DNA from: Gordoniibacillus chartarius
GTDB taxonomy: Bacteria > Bacillota > Bacilli > Paenibacillales > NBRC-103111
DNA length: 64,000 bases
NCBI RefSeq assembly: GCF_042432825.1
Contig: NZ_JBHLWN010000121.1
Coordinates: 1-64,000 of the forward strand
Direction: 5' to 3'
Below are positions 33,837 to 42,350 of the stretch, in pieces. The notes beneath the pieces were generated by a model. That model worked only from the letters and a program-made list of their open reading frames with translations. It searched no databases and was not told the DNA's origin. Made by a program: the position numbers and the translations under genes. How positions within the stretch are numbered: the stretch's first letter is position 1; each line of letters opens with the position of its first letter.

Positions 33837-35668
33837 AGCTGATCCTTCACCTTACGAAGCGTTTGTATGCTTATACCGGCAGCCGGCTGCTTTGGAATAC
33901 GGCGGGAATGATGCTGGTCAGCTGCTTGGATGGTTTCGGTATCATGCTTCTGATTCCGCTGATCGGCATGAGCGGCATACTGAATGTGAGCACCGGTTCA
34001 ACGCCGGCAGCGAGTGTCGTGCAGCTTCTGAAATGGATACCGGAAGGCCTGGGCTTGCCTGTCATTCTGGCCGTTTACGTTGTGCTGCTGCTGGGTCAAG
34101 CGGTTTTGCAGCGGGGGCTGGCCATACAGGATGCCGCCATTCACACACGGTTCATTAACCGGCTCCGGCTAGAAACCTATCGTTCGGTTCTGGAGGCGAA
34201 TTGGAGCTTCTTCGTCAAGAAAAGAAAGTCCGATCTGATTCATTCCATGACCGGCGAGCTGGGGCAAGTGACCGGCGGGGTGCAGCTGTTTCTGCAAATG
34301 CTGAACTCCGTTACCTTTACGGCCATCCAACTCGGCATTGCTTTCTGGCTGTCTGCCCGAATGACCGCATTTGTCCTGATTTGCGGCGTTGTGCTCCTGC
34401 TCTGCTCAAGAACGTTCATTTACGGTTCGAAGGCGGCGGGCGGACGGCTGCTGGAAATGGGGAAGAGCTACCTGGCCGGGATTACCGACCATTTCAACGG
34501 AATGAAGGATATTAAGAGCAATAGCTTGGAAGAGCCCAGGTATGAATGGCTTCGCCGCTGGTCGGACGAGATCGAGGCGGAACGGATGAAGCAGGTCCGG
34601 CTGTCGACGAAGTCTCAGCTGCTATATCGGGGGGCCTCCGTCATTCTGATCGCGATCTTCGCGTATATTTCCGTAACCTGGTTTCACGCGGAACGGGAGC
34701 AGCTGCTGCTTATCATCATCATTTTCTCGCGGCTATGGCCAAGATTTACCGGGATTCAATCGAACCTGGAGTCGCTTGCATCGATGCTGCCCGCGTTCCG
34801 AACGCTGACTGACCTGCAGGAGGAATGTGCGGCTTCCCGGGAGTTCCGCGAAACGCCGGCGGCTTTACCGGATTCCGCGGAGCGGGCTAAAGTCCAAATT
34901 GGACTGGAGTGCCGGGAAGTAACCTACCGCTACGATCGTTCACAGCCTATCTATGCCTTGAAAAATGTAAATCTGTTCCTCCCGGCCAATCGGATGACGG
35001 CGGTTGTCGGCAAGTCGGGTGCAGGCAAAAGCACACTCATCGATATGCTTATGGGGCTGCTGACGCCGGAGAGCGGGCAGGTGCATGTGGATGGAAAACC
35101 ATTAAGCGGCAGTACGCTGCTCTCGCTTCGGCAAGCGGTAAGCTACGTTCCGCAGGACCCGTTCCTGTTCAATGCGACGATTCGCGACAATCTGCGGCTC
35201 ATCGCACCGGAAGCTTCGGAAGCGGAGCTATGGGAAGCATTGGAGTTTGCGGTCATTGCCGAACTCGTGCGGCGCCTGCCGCAAGGCCTCGATACGCTGA
35301 TCGGGGATCGCGGAGTCCGCCTCTCGGGAGGGGAACGGCAACGTCTTGTTCTCGCGCGCGCCATCTTACGAAAGCCAGCCGTCCTCGTTCTGGATGAGGC
35401 AACCAGTGCGCTCGATACGGAGAATGAAGTGAAGATCCAGCAGGCGATCGAGAAGCTGAAAGGAACGACGACGCTCATTGTCATTGCCCATCGTCTGTCG
35501 ACGATACGAAATGCGGACCAAGTCGTCGTGCTGGAGCAAGGCGAGGTTATTCAAGCCGGTGCGTTTGAGAAGCTTGCAGCGGAACGGTCCGGGAAGTTCG
35601 CACAGCTGCTGAAGAACCAGGGGATGGTTCCGGATCCGGTCATTGACACGTTCTCTATAAAGAACTAA
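33833..35668 (+). CDS. Lasso peptide ABC exporter (D protein)
   Basis: A 611-residue fused half-transporter for export and self-protection. Six TM segments in residues 15-310; ATPase with Walker A GKSGAGKST (Lys399), YVPQDPF, signature LSGGERQRLVLARAIL, Walker B VLVLDEATSALD and IAHRLST. The start overlaps the previous stop (ATGA). The last 25 bases of the gene contain the promoter and operator of the next operon. Confidence 0.92.
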   Translation: MKLILHLTKRLYAYTGSRLLWNTAGMMLVSCLDGFGIMLLIPLIGMSGILNVSTGSTPAASVVQLLKWIPEGLGLPVILAVYVVLLLGQAVLQRGLAIQDAAIHTRFINRLRLETYRSVLEANWSFFVKKRKSDLIHSMTGELGQVTGGVQLFLQMLNSVTFTAIQLGIAFWLSARMTAFVLICGVVLLLCSRTFIYGSKAAGGRLLEMGKSYLAGITDHFNGMKDIKSNSLEEPRYEWLRRWSDEIEAERMKQVRLSTKSQLLYRGASVILIAIFAYISVTWFHAEREQLLLIIIIFSRLWPRFTGIQSNLESLASMLPAFRTLTDLQEECAASREFRETPAALPDSAERAKVQIGLECREVTYRYDRSQPIYALKNVNLFLPANRMTAVVGKSGAGKSTLIDMLMGLLTPESGQVHVDGKPLSGSTLLSLRQAVSYVPQDPFLFNATIRDNLRLIAPEASEAELWEALEFAVIAELVRRLPQGLDTLIGDRGVRLSGGERQRLVLARAILRKPAVLVLDEATSALDTENEVKIQQAIEKLKGTTTLIVIAHRLSTIRNADQVVVLEQGEVIQAGAFEKLAAERSGKFAQLLKNQGMVPDPVIDTFSIKN

Positions 35669-35671
35669 AAT
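35643..35671 (+). promoter_or_regulatory. Promoter with SinR palindrome in its spacer, glycan operon
   Basis: TTGACA at 35643-35648 and TAAAAT at 35666-35671 with 17 bases between. The spacer is almost entirely the palindrome GTTCTCTATAAAGAAC (35650-35665), two good SinR half-sites. The -35 and operator lie inside the 3' end of the ABC exporter gene. Confidence 0.8.
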
Positions 35672-35690
35672 GAAGACAATTGTAGAAGTG

Positions 35691-35706
35691 GTTCTCTCTG
35701 GAGAAC
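35691..35706. promoter_or_regulatory. Second SinR-like palindrome, glycan operon
   Basis: GTTCTCTCTGGAGAAC has perfect 6-base arms GTTCTC/GAGAAC and lies 41 bases after the first site, between promoter and start codon. Confidence 0.65.
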
Positions 35707-35737
35707 GGCTAGGAAGCTATCTAGGGGGACTTTGACC

Positions 35738-36469
35738 GTGGAGCTCATACCAAAGACCATCCATTACTGCTGGTTTGGCGGTAACGATAAACCCGACATC
35801 GTGAAGAAGTGCATCGGCAGCTGGGAGCGTCATTTGTCGGGATACCGGTTCGTGGAATGGAACGAAAGCAACTTTGATATATCGTGCAACGCTTACGTCA
35901 AGGAGGCATACGCTGCCCGCAAGTTCGCCTTCGTGAGCGACTATGCGAGGGCGCATGCCTTGTGCAGCCAAGGCGGGATCTACCTGGACACGGACGTGGA
36001 GGTGTTCAAGCCCTTCGACGATCTGTTGCATCACGAATCGTTTTGGGGATTCGAGCAGGCCGACTTTATCGCCACCTCCACGATCGGCTGCGCACCGGGC
36101 AACCGGCTGATGAAGCAGTTCGTCGACTCTTACGAGTGCATCAGCTTTCTGAAGGAGGACGGCAGCCACAACGATCTGACGAATGTAGCGATGATCTCGC
36201 GCATTTTGGAAGGACACGGGCTGCTGCTCAACGGACAATACCAGGAGCTCGAAGGCATCGGCGCCTTTTATCCGCAAACGTACTTTTCCCCTTACGATTA
36301 TATCAATCACCGCAAGCTCATTACCGAGAACACCTATGCGATGCATCATTTCCATAAGAGCTGGCTTCCGCCCAGCGTCCGGCTCAAGAGCAGCATCAAG
36401 AAAGCGGCGGCTCTCGTGATCGGCGGCGACAATATCGCGCGGCTGCGCAAATGGGTAACGAAGGCTTAG
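35738..36469 (+). CDS. Glycosyltransferase with DXD sugar-binding domain
   Basis: A 243-residue enzyme of the Gly_transf_sug (capsular mannosyl/galactosyltransferase-like) group: IPKTIHYCWFGG at the N-terminus, FAFVSDYARAHAL and the DXD motif YLDTDVEVF. It transfers a sugar from a nucleotide donor at the cytoplasmic face. The GTG at 35738 has GGGGG nine bases upstream; TTG at 35732 is an alternative. First gene of a glycan operon that runs to 45.7 kb. Confidence 0.85.
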   Translation: MELIPKTIHYCWFGGNDKPDIVKKCIGSWERHLSGYRFVEWNESNFDISCNAYVKEAYAARKFAFVSDYARAHALCSQGGIYLDTDVEVFKPFDDLLHHESFWGFEQADFIATSTIGCAPGNRLMKQFVDSYECISFLKEDGSHNDLTNVAMISRILEGHGLLLNGQYQELEGIGAFYPQTYFSPYDYINHRKLITENTYAMHHFHKSWLPPSVRLKSSIKKAAALVIGGDNIARLRKWVTKA

Positions 36470-36479
36470 GAGCGGAACG

Positions 36480-37685
36480 ATGAAACGAATACTAATCGCA
36501 TCCTACGATATGGAAGTCGGCGGTGTAGAACGAAGCTTGATCAGTATGTTAGAAAATTTCGACTACGGGGCTTATGCGGTTGATTTGATGCTGTACCGGC
36601 ATCAAGGCGATTTCATGAGCATGATTCCGTCCGAAGTAAAGCTCTTGGGAGAGAACGCCGCTTATGCGACGTTCCGCATGTCGGTCGGTGAGGTCGTCCG
36701 GGAGCGCAAATACGGTATTGCCATTTCGCGGATCGTCTCCAAGCTGGCCGCCACTTACATGGGGAAGAGAAAAGGCTTGGCGGAGCCGGGCTACTATCAG
36801 ATGCAGCTCATGTGGCGATACGCTCTGCCGGTTCTCCCCAAGCATGAGACGGAATACGAAATTGCGATCAGCTATTTGTGGCCGCATGATTTCGTTGCCG
36901 AGAAAGTACGCGCCAAGAAGAAAATAGCCTGGATCCATACCGATTATTCTACGGTGGAGACCGATGTAGCGCTGGATCTGAAAGTATGGGACAAATTCGA
37001 TCACATCGTCGCCGTGTCGGAAGCTTGCAGGACGTCGTTCCTGGCCAAGTACGGACCGTTGGAGCGCAAGGTCACGGTAATGGAAAATATCACTTCACCG
37101 GAGTTCGTGAGAAGCATGGCCCGCCAGCCTGTCGAAGACGCCATCTCCCGTGATCCGCGCTTCAAGCTCGTCACCGTCGCCCGCTTGTCGAATGCCAAGG
37201 GCATCGATCAAGCCGTACACGCCATGAAGCTTCTTTACGACCGCGGCTTCGCCGGCAAGCTCGCCTGGTACGTGGTCGGTTACGGCGGGGATGAAGCGGG
37301 CATACGGGAGCTTATTGCGCAGTATGGACTGGAGGACAGCTTTATTTTGCTCGGGAAGAAGACGAATCCGTATCCGTATATCGGGGCGTGCGACTTATAC
37401 GTACAGCCTTCGCGCTACGAAGGAAAAGCCGTTACGGTAACGGAAGCGAAAATTCTCGGCAGGCCGATTCTCATCACCAATTACACGACGGCGGCGAGCC
37501 AGGTCGAGGATGGCGTTGACGGCGTGATTTGCGAGCTTAGCGTGGAAGGGATCGCCGCAGGTATTGAAAGGCTGTACGAAGACGAGCGGCTGAGAAATGA
37601 GCTGACAGCTTGCCTGAACCGCCGGGACCACGGCAACAGCGAGGAATTGACGAAGCTGTATCGATTAATGGGAGACCAGCGATGA
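36480..37685 (+). CDS. GT-B glycosyltransferase (GT4 type), paralogue 1
   Basis: A 401-residue GT-B enzyme. GGVERSLISML at the N-terminus, DHIVAVSEACRTSF in the middle, and the nucleotide-sugar-binding stretch YVQPSRYEGKAVTVTEAKIL in the C-terminal half. It is clearly related to the genes at 39911 and 41124 (shared WIHTDYST-like and NPYPYIGACDLYVQPSRYEG segments). It overlaps the next gene by 4 bases (ATGA). Confidence 0.88.
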   Translation: MKRILIASYDMEVGGVERSLISMLENFDYGAYAVDLMLYRHQGDFMSMIPSEVKLLGENAAYATFRMSVGEVVRERKYGIAISRIVSKLAATYMGKRKGLAEPGYYQMQLMWRYALPVLPKHETEYEIAISYLWPHDFVAEKVRAKKKIAWIHTDYSTVETDVALDLKVWDKFDHIVAVSEACRTSFLAKYGPLERKVTVMENITSPEFVRSMARQPVEDAISRDPRFKLVTVARLSNAKGIDQAVHAMKLLYDRGFAGKLAWYVVGYGGDEAGIRELIAQYGLEDSFILLGKKTNPYPYIGACDLYVQPSRYEGKAVTVTEAKILGRPILITNYTTAASQVEDGVDGVICELSVEGIAAGIERLYEDERLRNELTACLNRRDHGNSEELTKLYRLMGDQR

Positions 37686-38713
37686 CAGTCAAAGTGAGTG
37701 TAATTATCCCGGTGTACAATGCCGGGCCGTATTTGGAAGCTTGTATCGAATCGCTGCGGAAGCAGACGCTGCAGGCTTGCGAATTTATTTTCGTCAATGA
37801 CGGGTCTACGGACGGCAGTAAGGCGATCATCGATCGGTGGAAGGAACTGGACTCCAGAATCCTGCTGATCGACCAAAGCAATCAAGGTGTCAGCATGGCG
37901 CGGAATCACGGGCTAGAGAGGGCGACGGGCGAATACGTCGGTTTCGTCGATGCCGATGACACGGTTGAGCCGGATATGTTCGAGGTGTTATATTCATCGG
38001 CCAAGCAGACCGATTGCGATGTCGCCTTCTCCAATTTCCGAAGCGAGATGGGCAGGCATCTTGTCGTGACACGATATCCGTTTCCGGTCAATACGGTGCT
38101 CGGGAGCGATTTCATCGATCGGGAGCTGCTGCCGTATTTTCTGAAGAGCGATGATTTGAATACGGTGTGTACGAAGCTGTTCAAGCGCTCGGTCATTCTT
38201 CGAACGGGCGCGGCATTCCCGAAGAACGTCGCCTTAGGCGAGGATGGCATGTTTACTATGGCATTTCTGGCTGGGGCGGATTCGGCGTTATATGTTGACT
38301 ACACAGGGTATTATTACCGGGAAGTGGCCGGAAGTGCGACGCGCAATCTGCTGAGCAAAGATTATTTTGGGCGGGCTCTGGAGGTATACCGGCAGGATGT
38401 ATCCGGCTGGATCGGCGATCGCGTCGATCATTCGCACATCCGGCGGCTGAAGTCGATAAGACTGATTCACAGTGTGAAGTCGTATATCCATACGTACCTG
38501 GCACCATCCGCCGAAATCAGCTTCGGCAGCAGGTACGCCTATGTCAGGAACATGTTGAATCACGACGCTGTCAAAGAAGCGCTTCCGAATTATCTGGAAG
38601 CGATGGCCGGTAATCTGGGGCGGTATGACCGCTGGATCCTGAAGCTGATGGAGCGAAAGTGGACGTACGGGCTTGTTGTACTTACAGCTTATAGCAGATT
38701 CAGAAGCAAATAA
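37682..38713 (+). CDS. GT2 family glycosyltransferase
   Basis: A 343-residue GT-A enzyme: VSVIIPVYNAGPYLEACIES, FVNDGSTDGS and FVDADDTVEP are the donor-site and DXD motifs. Start codon ATG 37682 overlaps the upstream stop. The C-terminal third is specific to this member. It adds one sugar to the glycan repeat; donor not known. Confidence 0.9.
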   Translation: MTVKVSVIIPVYNAGPYLEACIESLRKQTLQACEFIFVNDGSTDGSKAIIDRWKELDSRILLIDQSNQGVSMARNHGLERATGEYVGFVDADDTVEPDMFEVLYSSAKQTDCDVAFSNFRSEMGRHLVVTRYPFPVNTVLGSDFIDRELLPYFLKSDDLNTVCTKLFKRSVILRTGAAFPKNVALGEDGMFTMAFLAGADSALYVDYTGYYYREVAGSATRNLLSKDYFGRALEVYRQDVSGWIGDRVDHSHIRRLKSIRLIHSVKSYIHTYLAPSAEISFGSRYAYVRNMLNHDAVKEALPNYLEAMAGNLGRYDRWILKLMERKWTYGLVVLTAYSRFRSK

Positions 38714-38730
38714 CGAGGGGGTTCACAGTG

Positions 38731-39897
38731 ATGAAAATATTAATGTTCGCCCACGACGGCAGCTTGAATCGGGGCTGTGAGGCGATCGTCCGTTCTTCCA
38801 CGGCGCTAATTAAGGAAAAGATAAGCGGAGCGAAAGTATTTCTGGCTTCCGGCAAGCCGGAGACAGACCGGATGCTGGGACAGTTAGACGGCATCTTCGA
38901 CGGCTCTCCGAATTCCATCAAGCCTTATTCGATGGACTGGTTGATCTCTTCGTTCAAGGTAAAGCTGTTTCAAGACGAAACGTATGCGCTCGGCAAAATC
39001 CACGGCAAAATCATTGAGCGCATCCCGCAAGTCGACGTATGCATGTCCATCGGCGGCGATAATTACTGCTACGGCGAACAGCCCGGCTGGTACGAAATCG
39101 ACCGCAGGGTCAAGTCACAGGGCAAGAAGCTTGTTCTATGGGGCTGTTCGATCGGACCGGAGGATCTCTCGGAGCGCAAGCTGGCTGACTTGCGGCTGTT
39201 CGATCTGATTTTGGCGCGGGAAACGCTGACGTACGAGCTGCTGCGGAGCAAGGGACTGACGAACGTGCGTCTTGTAGCCGACCCGGCCTTCACGATGAGC
39301 AAGGAAGAGCTGCCGCTGCCGGAAGGCTGGCAGGAAGGCAATACCGTGGGCCTCAACTTCAGCCCTTTAGTGTGGAAAAGAAACAAGGACTCACAGCAGG
39401 CTGTAGGCGATTTAATTCGCCACATTCTGGATACGTCGAACATGACGATTGCGCTGACACCACACGTCATCGAGGCCGGCAACGACGATTCGGAGGTGCT
39501 GTCCCGTTATTACGAAGAGTTCAAGCATACCGGCCGGGTCATCCTGCTGCCGAATAATTTGAACGCCATCCAATATAAAGGCTATATCGCCCGCATGCGC
39601 TTTTTCATCGGCGCGAGAACGCATGCAACGATTGCGGCGTACTCCAATTACGTTCCGACAATGGTACTCGGGTACAGCATCAAGTCGAAGGGGATTGCGA
39701 AGGATTTGTTCGGAGAAGAGAAGCTGGTGCTCGGGATCGACGAAATTTCAAGCTCGAGCAAGCTGATCGGCAAATTCGGCGAAATGGTTCGTGAAGAAGA
39801 GTCGATTCAGGCTCGGTTGCGGGAGGCCGTTCCGCAAATTCAAAGCATGTCTTATAAAGCAGTCGAGTATTTGAGCGAGTTAACAAATACGCACTGA
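38731..39897 (+). CDS. Polysaccharide pyruvyl transferase family protein
   Basis: A 388-residue protein of the CsaB/pyruvyl-transferase group: GSLNRGCEAIVRSS at the start (the usual NxGxxA region), WGCSIGPEDLSERKL, and RMRFFIGARTHATIAAYSNY at the C-terminal substrate site. Members add a ketal-linked pyruvate from phosphoenolpyruvate to a glycan. GAGGGGG is 9 bases from ATG 38731; GTG 38728 would add one residue. Confidence 0.85.
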   Translation: MKILMFAHDGSLNRGCEAIVRSSTALIKEKISGAKVFLASGKPETDRMLGQLDGIFDGSPNSIKPYSMDWLISSFKVKLFQDETYALGKIHGKIIERIPQVDVCMSIGGDNYCYGEQPGWYEIDRRVKSQGKKLVLWGCSIGPEDLSERKLADLRLFDLILARETLTYELLRSKGLTNVRLVADPAFTMSKEELPLPEGWQEGNTVGLNFSPLVWKRNKDSQQAVGDLIRHILDTSNMTIALTPHVIEAGNDDSEVLSRYYEEFKHTGRVILLPNNLNAIQYKGYIARMRFFIGARTHATIAAYSNYVPTMVLGYSIKSKGIAKDLFGEEKLVLGIDEISSSSKLIGKFGEMVREEESIQARLREAVPQIQSMSYKAVEYLSELTNTH

Positions 39898-39910
39898 GAT
39901 GGGATTAGCC

Positions 39911-41113
39911 ATGAACCGTAAAATCCATTTGTTGTTCGTCATACCGAGCTTGACGGCGGGCGGCGGCGAGAAGAGCTTGATGAATCTATTATCGCAAATT
40001 GATTATGACCGGTATCAAGTGGATTTGGTTTTGTTTAACCGAAGCGGGCTCTTTCTCGCATCATTGCCGGAGGAGGTTCGGCTTCTGGATTTGCCGGAGT
40101 CTCATCGGACTTTTTGCAGCGGATTGCCTCGTTCCATCGGGTCGTTCATCAAGCAGGGCCGGCTCACGCTGGCTTACTCCCGTCTTATGTTCAGCCTGAA
40201 GAACCGCACCATGCGGCATCAGCGCGCCCGGTCGGAGCAGCGGACATGGAAATATTTTGCGAGAAGCCTAGAGGTGCTTGGAACCCAATACGACGCCGCG
40301 ATCGGCTATTTGGAGAAGTCGTCGGTATACTTCGTCGTCGATAAAGTCAAAGCGAAGAAGAAGATCGGATGGATTCATACGAATTACGGGACGTCGGGGA
40401 TGGATCAGCATTTTGACTACCCCTATTTCCAGCAGCTGGATCATATCGTGACCGTATCCGAGGAATGTGCAAGGTCTTTGGAAAGCCATTTTGCGGATTT
40501 CAAACATAAGGTTAAGGTGATCTACAACATCGTATCCCCCGTTACGGTCAGACGGTTGGCCCAAGCGGGGGAGGCGGCGGAGATGGCGAGAGACCGTTCG
40601 CTCACGAAGATTGTTAGCGTGGCCCGATTGAGCGATGAGAAGGGAATCGATCTGGCTATCGGGGCTTGCCGTTTGCTCGTCGAACGGGGCGCAGCTGTAC
40701 AATGGTATGTGCTTGGCGACGGACAGGAACGACAGAAGCTGGAGATGCTCATTGAAAGCAGCGGCTTGACAGAGCATTTTCACCTGCTGGGTACGAAGGA
40801 AAACCCGTACCCGTATATTCAGGCAGCGGATATTTACGTGCAGCCTTCCAGATATGAAGGGAAATCGATCGCGCTGGACGAAGCGAAAATTCTCCTGAAG
40901 CCGATCGTTGTCACGAGCTTCGAAACGGCTAAGGACCAAATCCAAGACGGTGTCGATGGGATGATCGTTGCCATGAACGAAGAGGGGCTGTGCGAAGGGC
41001 TCGAAGCGCTCATCCGCGATCGGCGAATTCAAGAGCAGCTGACGCTGAACTTAAGCAAACAGCAGTTAGGTACCGAAGAGGAGATACGGAAGCTGTACGA
41101 AATCATTCAATAG
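39911..41113 (+). CDS. GT-B glycosyltransferase, paralogue 2
   Basis: A 400-residue GT4-type enzyme (TAGGGEKSLMNLL, LDHIVTVSEECARS, YVQPSRYEGKSIALDEAKIL). It shares most landmarks with paralogue 3 directly downstream. The ATG at 39911 gives MNRKIHLLFVIPSL; ATG 39899 is also in frame and close to the upstream stop. Confidence 0.87.
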   Translation: MNRKIHLLFVIPSLTAGGGEKSLMNLLSQIDYDRYQVDLVLFNRSGLFLASLPEEVRLLDLPESHRTFCSGLPRSIGSFIKQGRLTLAYSRLMFSLKNRTMRHQRARSEQRTWKYFARSLEVLGTQYDAAIGYLEKSSVYFVVDKVKAKKKIGWIHTNYGTSGMDQHFDYPYFQQLDHIVTVSEECARSLESHFADFKHKVKVIYNIVSPVTVRRLAQAGEAAEMARDRSLTKIVSVARLSDEKGIDLAIGACRLLVERGAAVQWYVLGDGQERQKLEMLIESSGLTEHFHLLGTKENPYPYIQAADIYVQPSRYEGKSIALDEAKILLKPIVVTSFETAKDQIQDGVDGMIVAMNEEGLCEGLEALIRDRRIQEQLTLNLSKQQLGTEEEIRKLYEIIQ

Positions 41114-41123
41114 GTGGTTTGAT

Positions 41124-42314
41124 GTGAGAAAGAAACTGCTCTTTATTATGAATAACCTGGATTGCGGCGGCGCAGAGAAGGCGTTGGTCTCCTTGCTCGA
41201 AACGATTGACTACGACCGCTATGAAGTCGACTTGTTTCTTTTCAAACATCATGGATTGTTCTTTGCAAACCTTCCGAAGCAGGTCCGCCTGCTGGAGGAG
41301 CCGCCGGAGTACGCTTACTTCGATATGTCCCTTAAACAGGCTTTAACGGAGTGCTTGAAGAGAGGAAAGATAGGGACCGTTGTGTCCCGCGCAGCATTCG
41401 GTTACATATTTAAAACGGAAACGAATCGTGCAGTCTGCGACCAGCGTGTATGGCCGCACATATCCCGCGCAATGAAGCCTGTCAAGAAAAAGTATGACGC
41501 TGCAATTGCTTACTTGGAAAAGAACCCGATCTATTACTGTGTCGATAAGATCGATGCAAGTGTGAAAATCGGATTTATTCATAACGATTACGACAAACTG
41601 GGCATGGATGCAGAACGCGACTTGCCTTACTTCAAGCAATTGGACCGCATCGTAACGGTATCCGATCAATGCGCTCAGGTGCTCAAGAACCGGTTTCCGG
41701 CGCAGAAGAATAAAATCGATGTGATGTACAATATCGTATCGCCCGCAATGATTCATCAATTGGCCGAGTCGGATTCCGATGCCAAGCTCATGTCCAAGGA
41801 TCGGGTGAATCTCGTATCCGTGGGCAGACTCGTGGAACAGAAGGGCTTCGACATGGCGGTAGAGGCCTGCAAGGAACTCATACGTGACGGATACCCGGTA
41901 ACCTGGTATGTGATTGGGGAGGGCGAGAATCGCGCCCAATTGGAGGAGCAGATCGCACGTCATCAGCTGCAGGATGTTTTTGTTTTACTCGGTATACGAG
42001 AGAATCCTTATCCGTTCCTGCGCCAGGCAGACGTCTATGTTCAACCGTCCCGGTTTGAAGGCAAATCGATCGCGCTGGACGAGGCGAAAATTCTCCATAA
42101 ACCGATCGTAGTCACCAATTACAGCACCGTACACGATCAAATTGAGCACGAGAAGAACGGATATATCGTAGACATGAACGCAACCGCTTTGTCGGAAGGG
42201 ATTCGAAAGGTCGTCGATGACGAAGCGCTTAGAAATAAGCTTGTGCGGCAATTGCAGTCCGAGAAGCTGGGGACGGAAGCGGAAATTGACAAGCTGTACG
42301 AATGGGTTGGATAA
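41124..42314 (+). CDS. GT-B glycosyltransferase, paralogue 3
   Basis: A 396-residue enzyme that begins with GTG and MRKKLLFIMNNLDCGGAEKA. DRIVTVSDQCAQV and YVQPSRFEGKSIALDEAKIL match paralogue 2 closely, so the pair arose by a tandem duplication. TAGGTGG lies 6 bases upstream of the start. Confidence 0.87.
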   Translation: MRKKLLFIMNNLDCGGAEKALVSLLETIDYDRYEVDLFLFKHHGLFFANLPKQVRLLEEPPEYAYFDMSLKQALTECLKRGKIGTVVSRAAFGYIFKTETNRAVCDQRVWPHISRAMKPVKKKYDAAIAYLEKNPIYYCVDKIDASVKIGFIHNDYDKLGMDAERDLPYFKQLDRIVTVSDQCAQVLKNRFPAQKNKIDVMYNIVSPAMIHQLAESDSDAKLMSKDRVNLVSVGRLVEQKGFDMAVEACKELIRDGYPVTWYVIGEGENRAQLEEQIARHQLQDVFVLLGIRENPYPFLRQADVYVQPSRFEGKSIALDEAKILHKPIVVTNYSTVHDQIEHEKNGYIVDMNATALSEGIRKVVDDEALRNKLVRQLQSEKLGTEAEIDKLYEWVG

Positions 42315-42350
42315 ACAGGTAGCGTACGGAGCGGAGAGAGGAAGAGCCCG

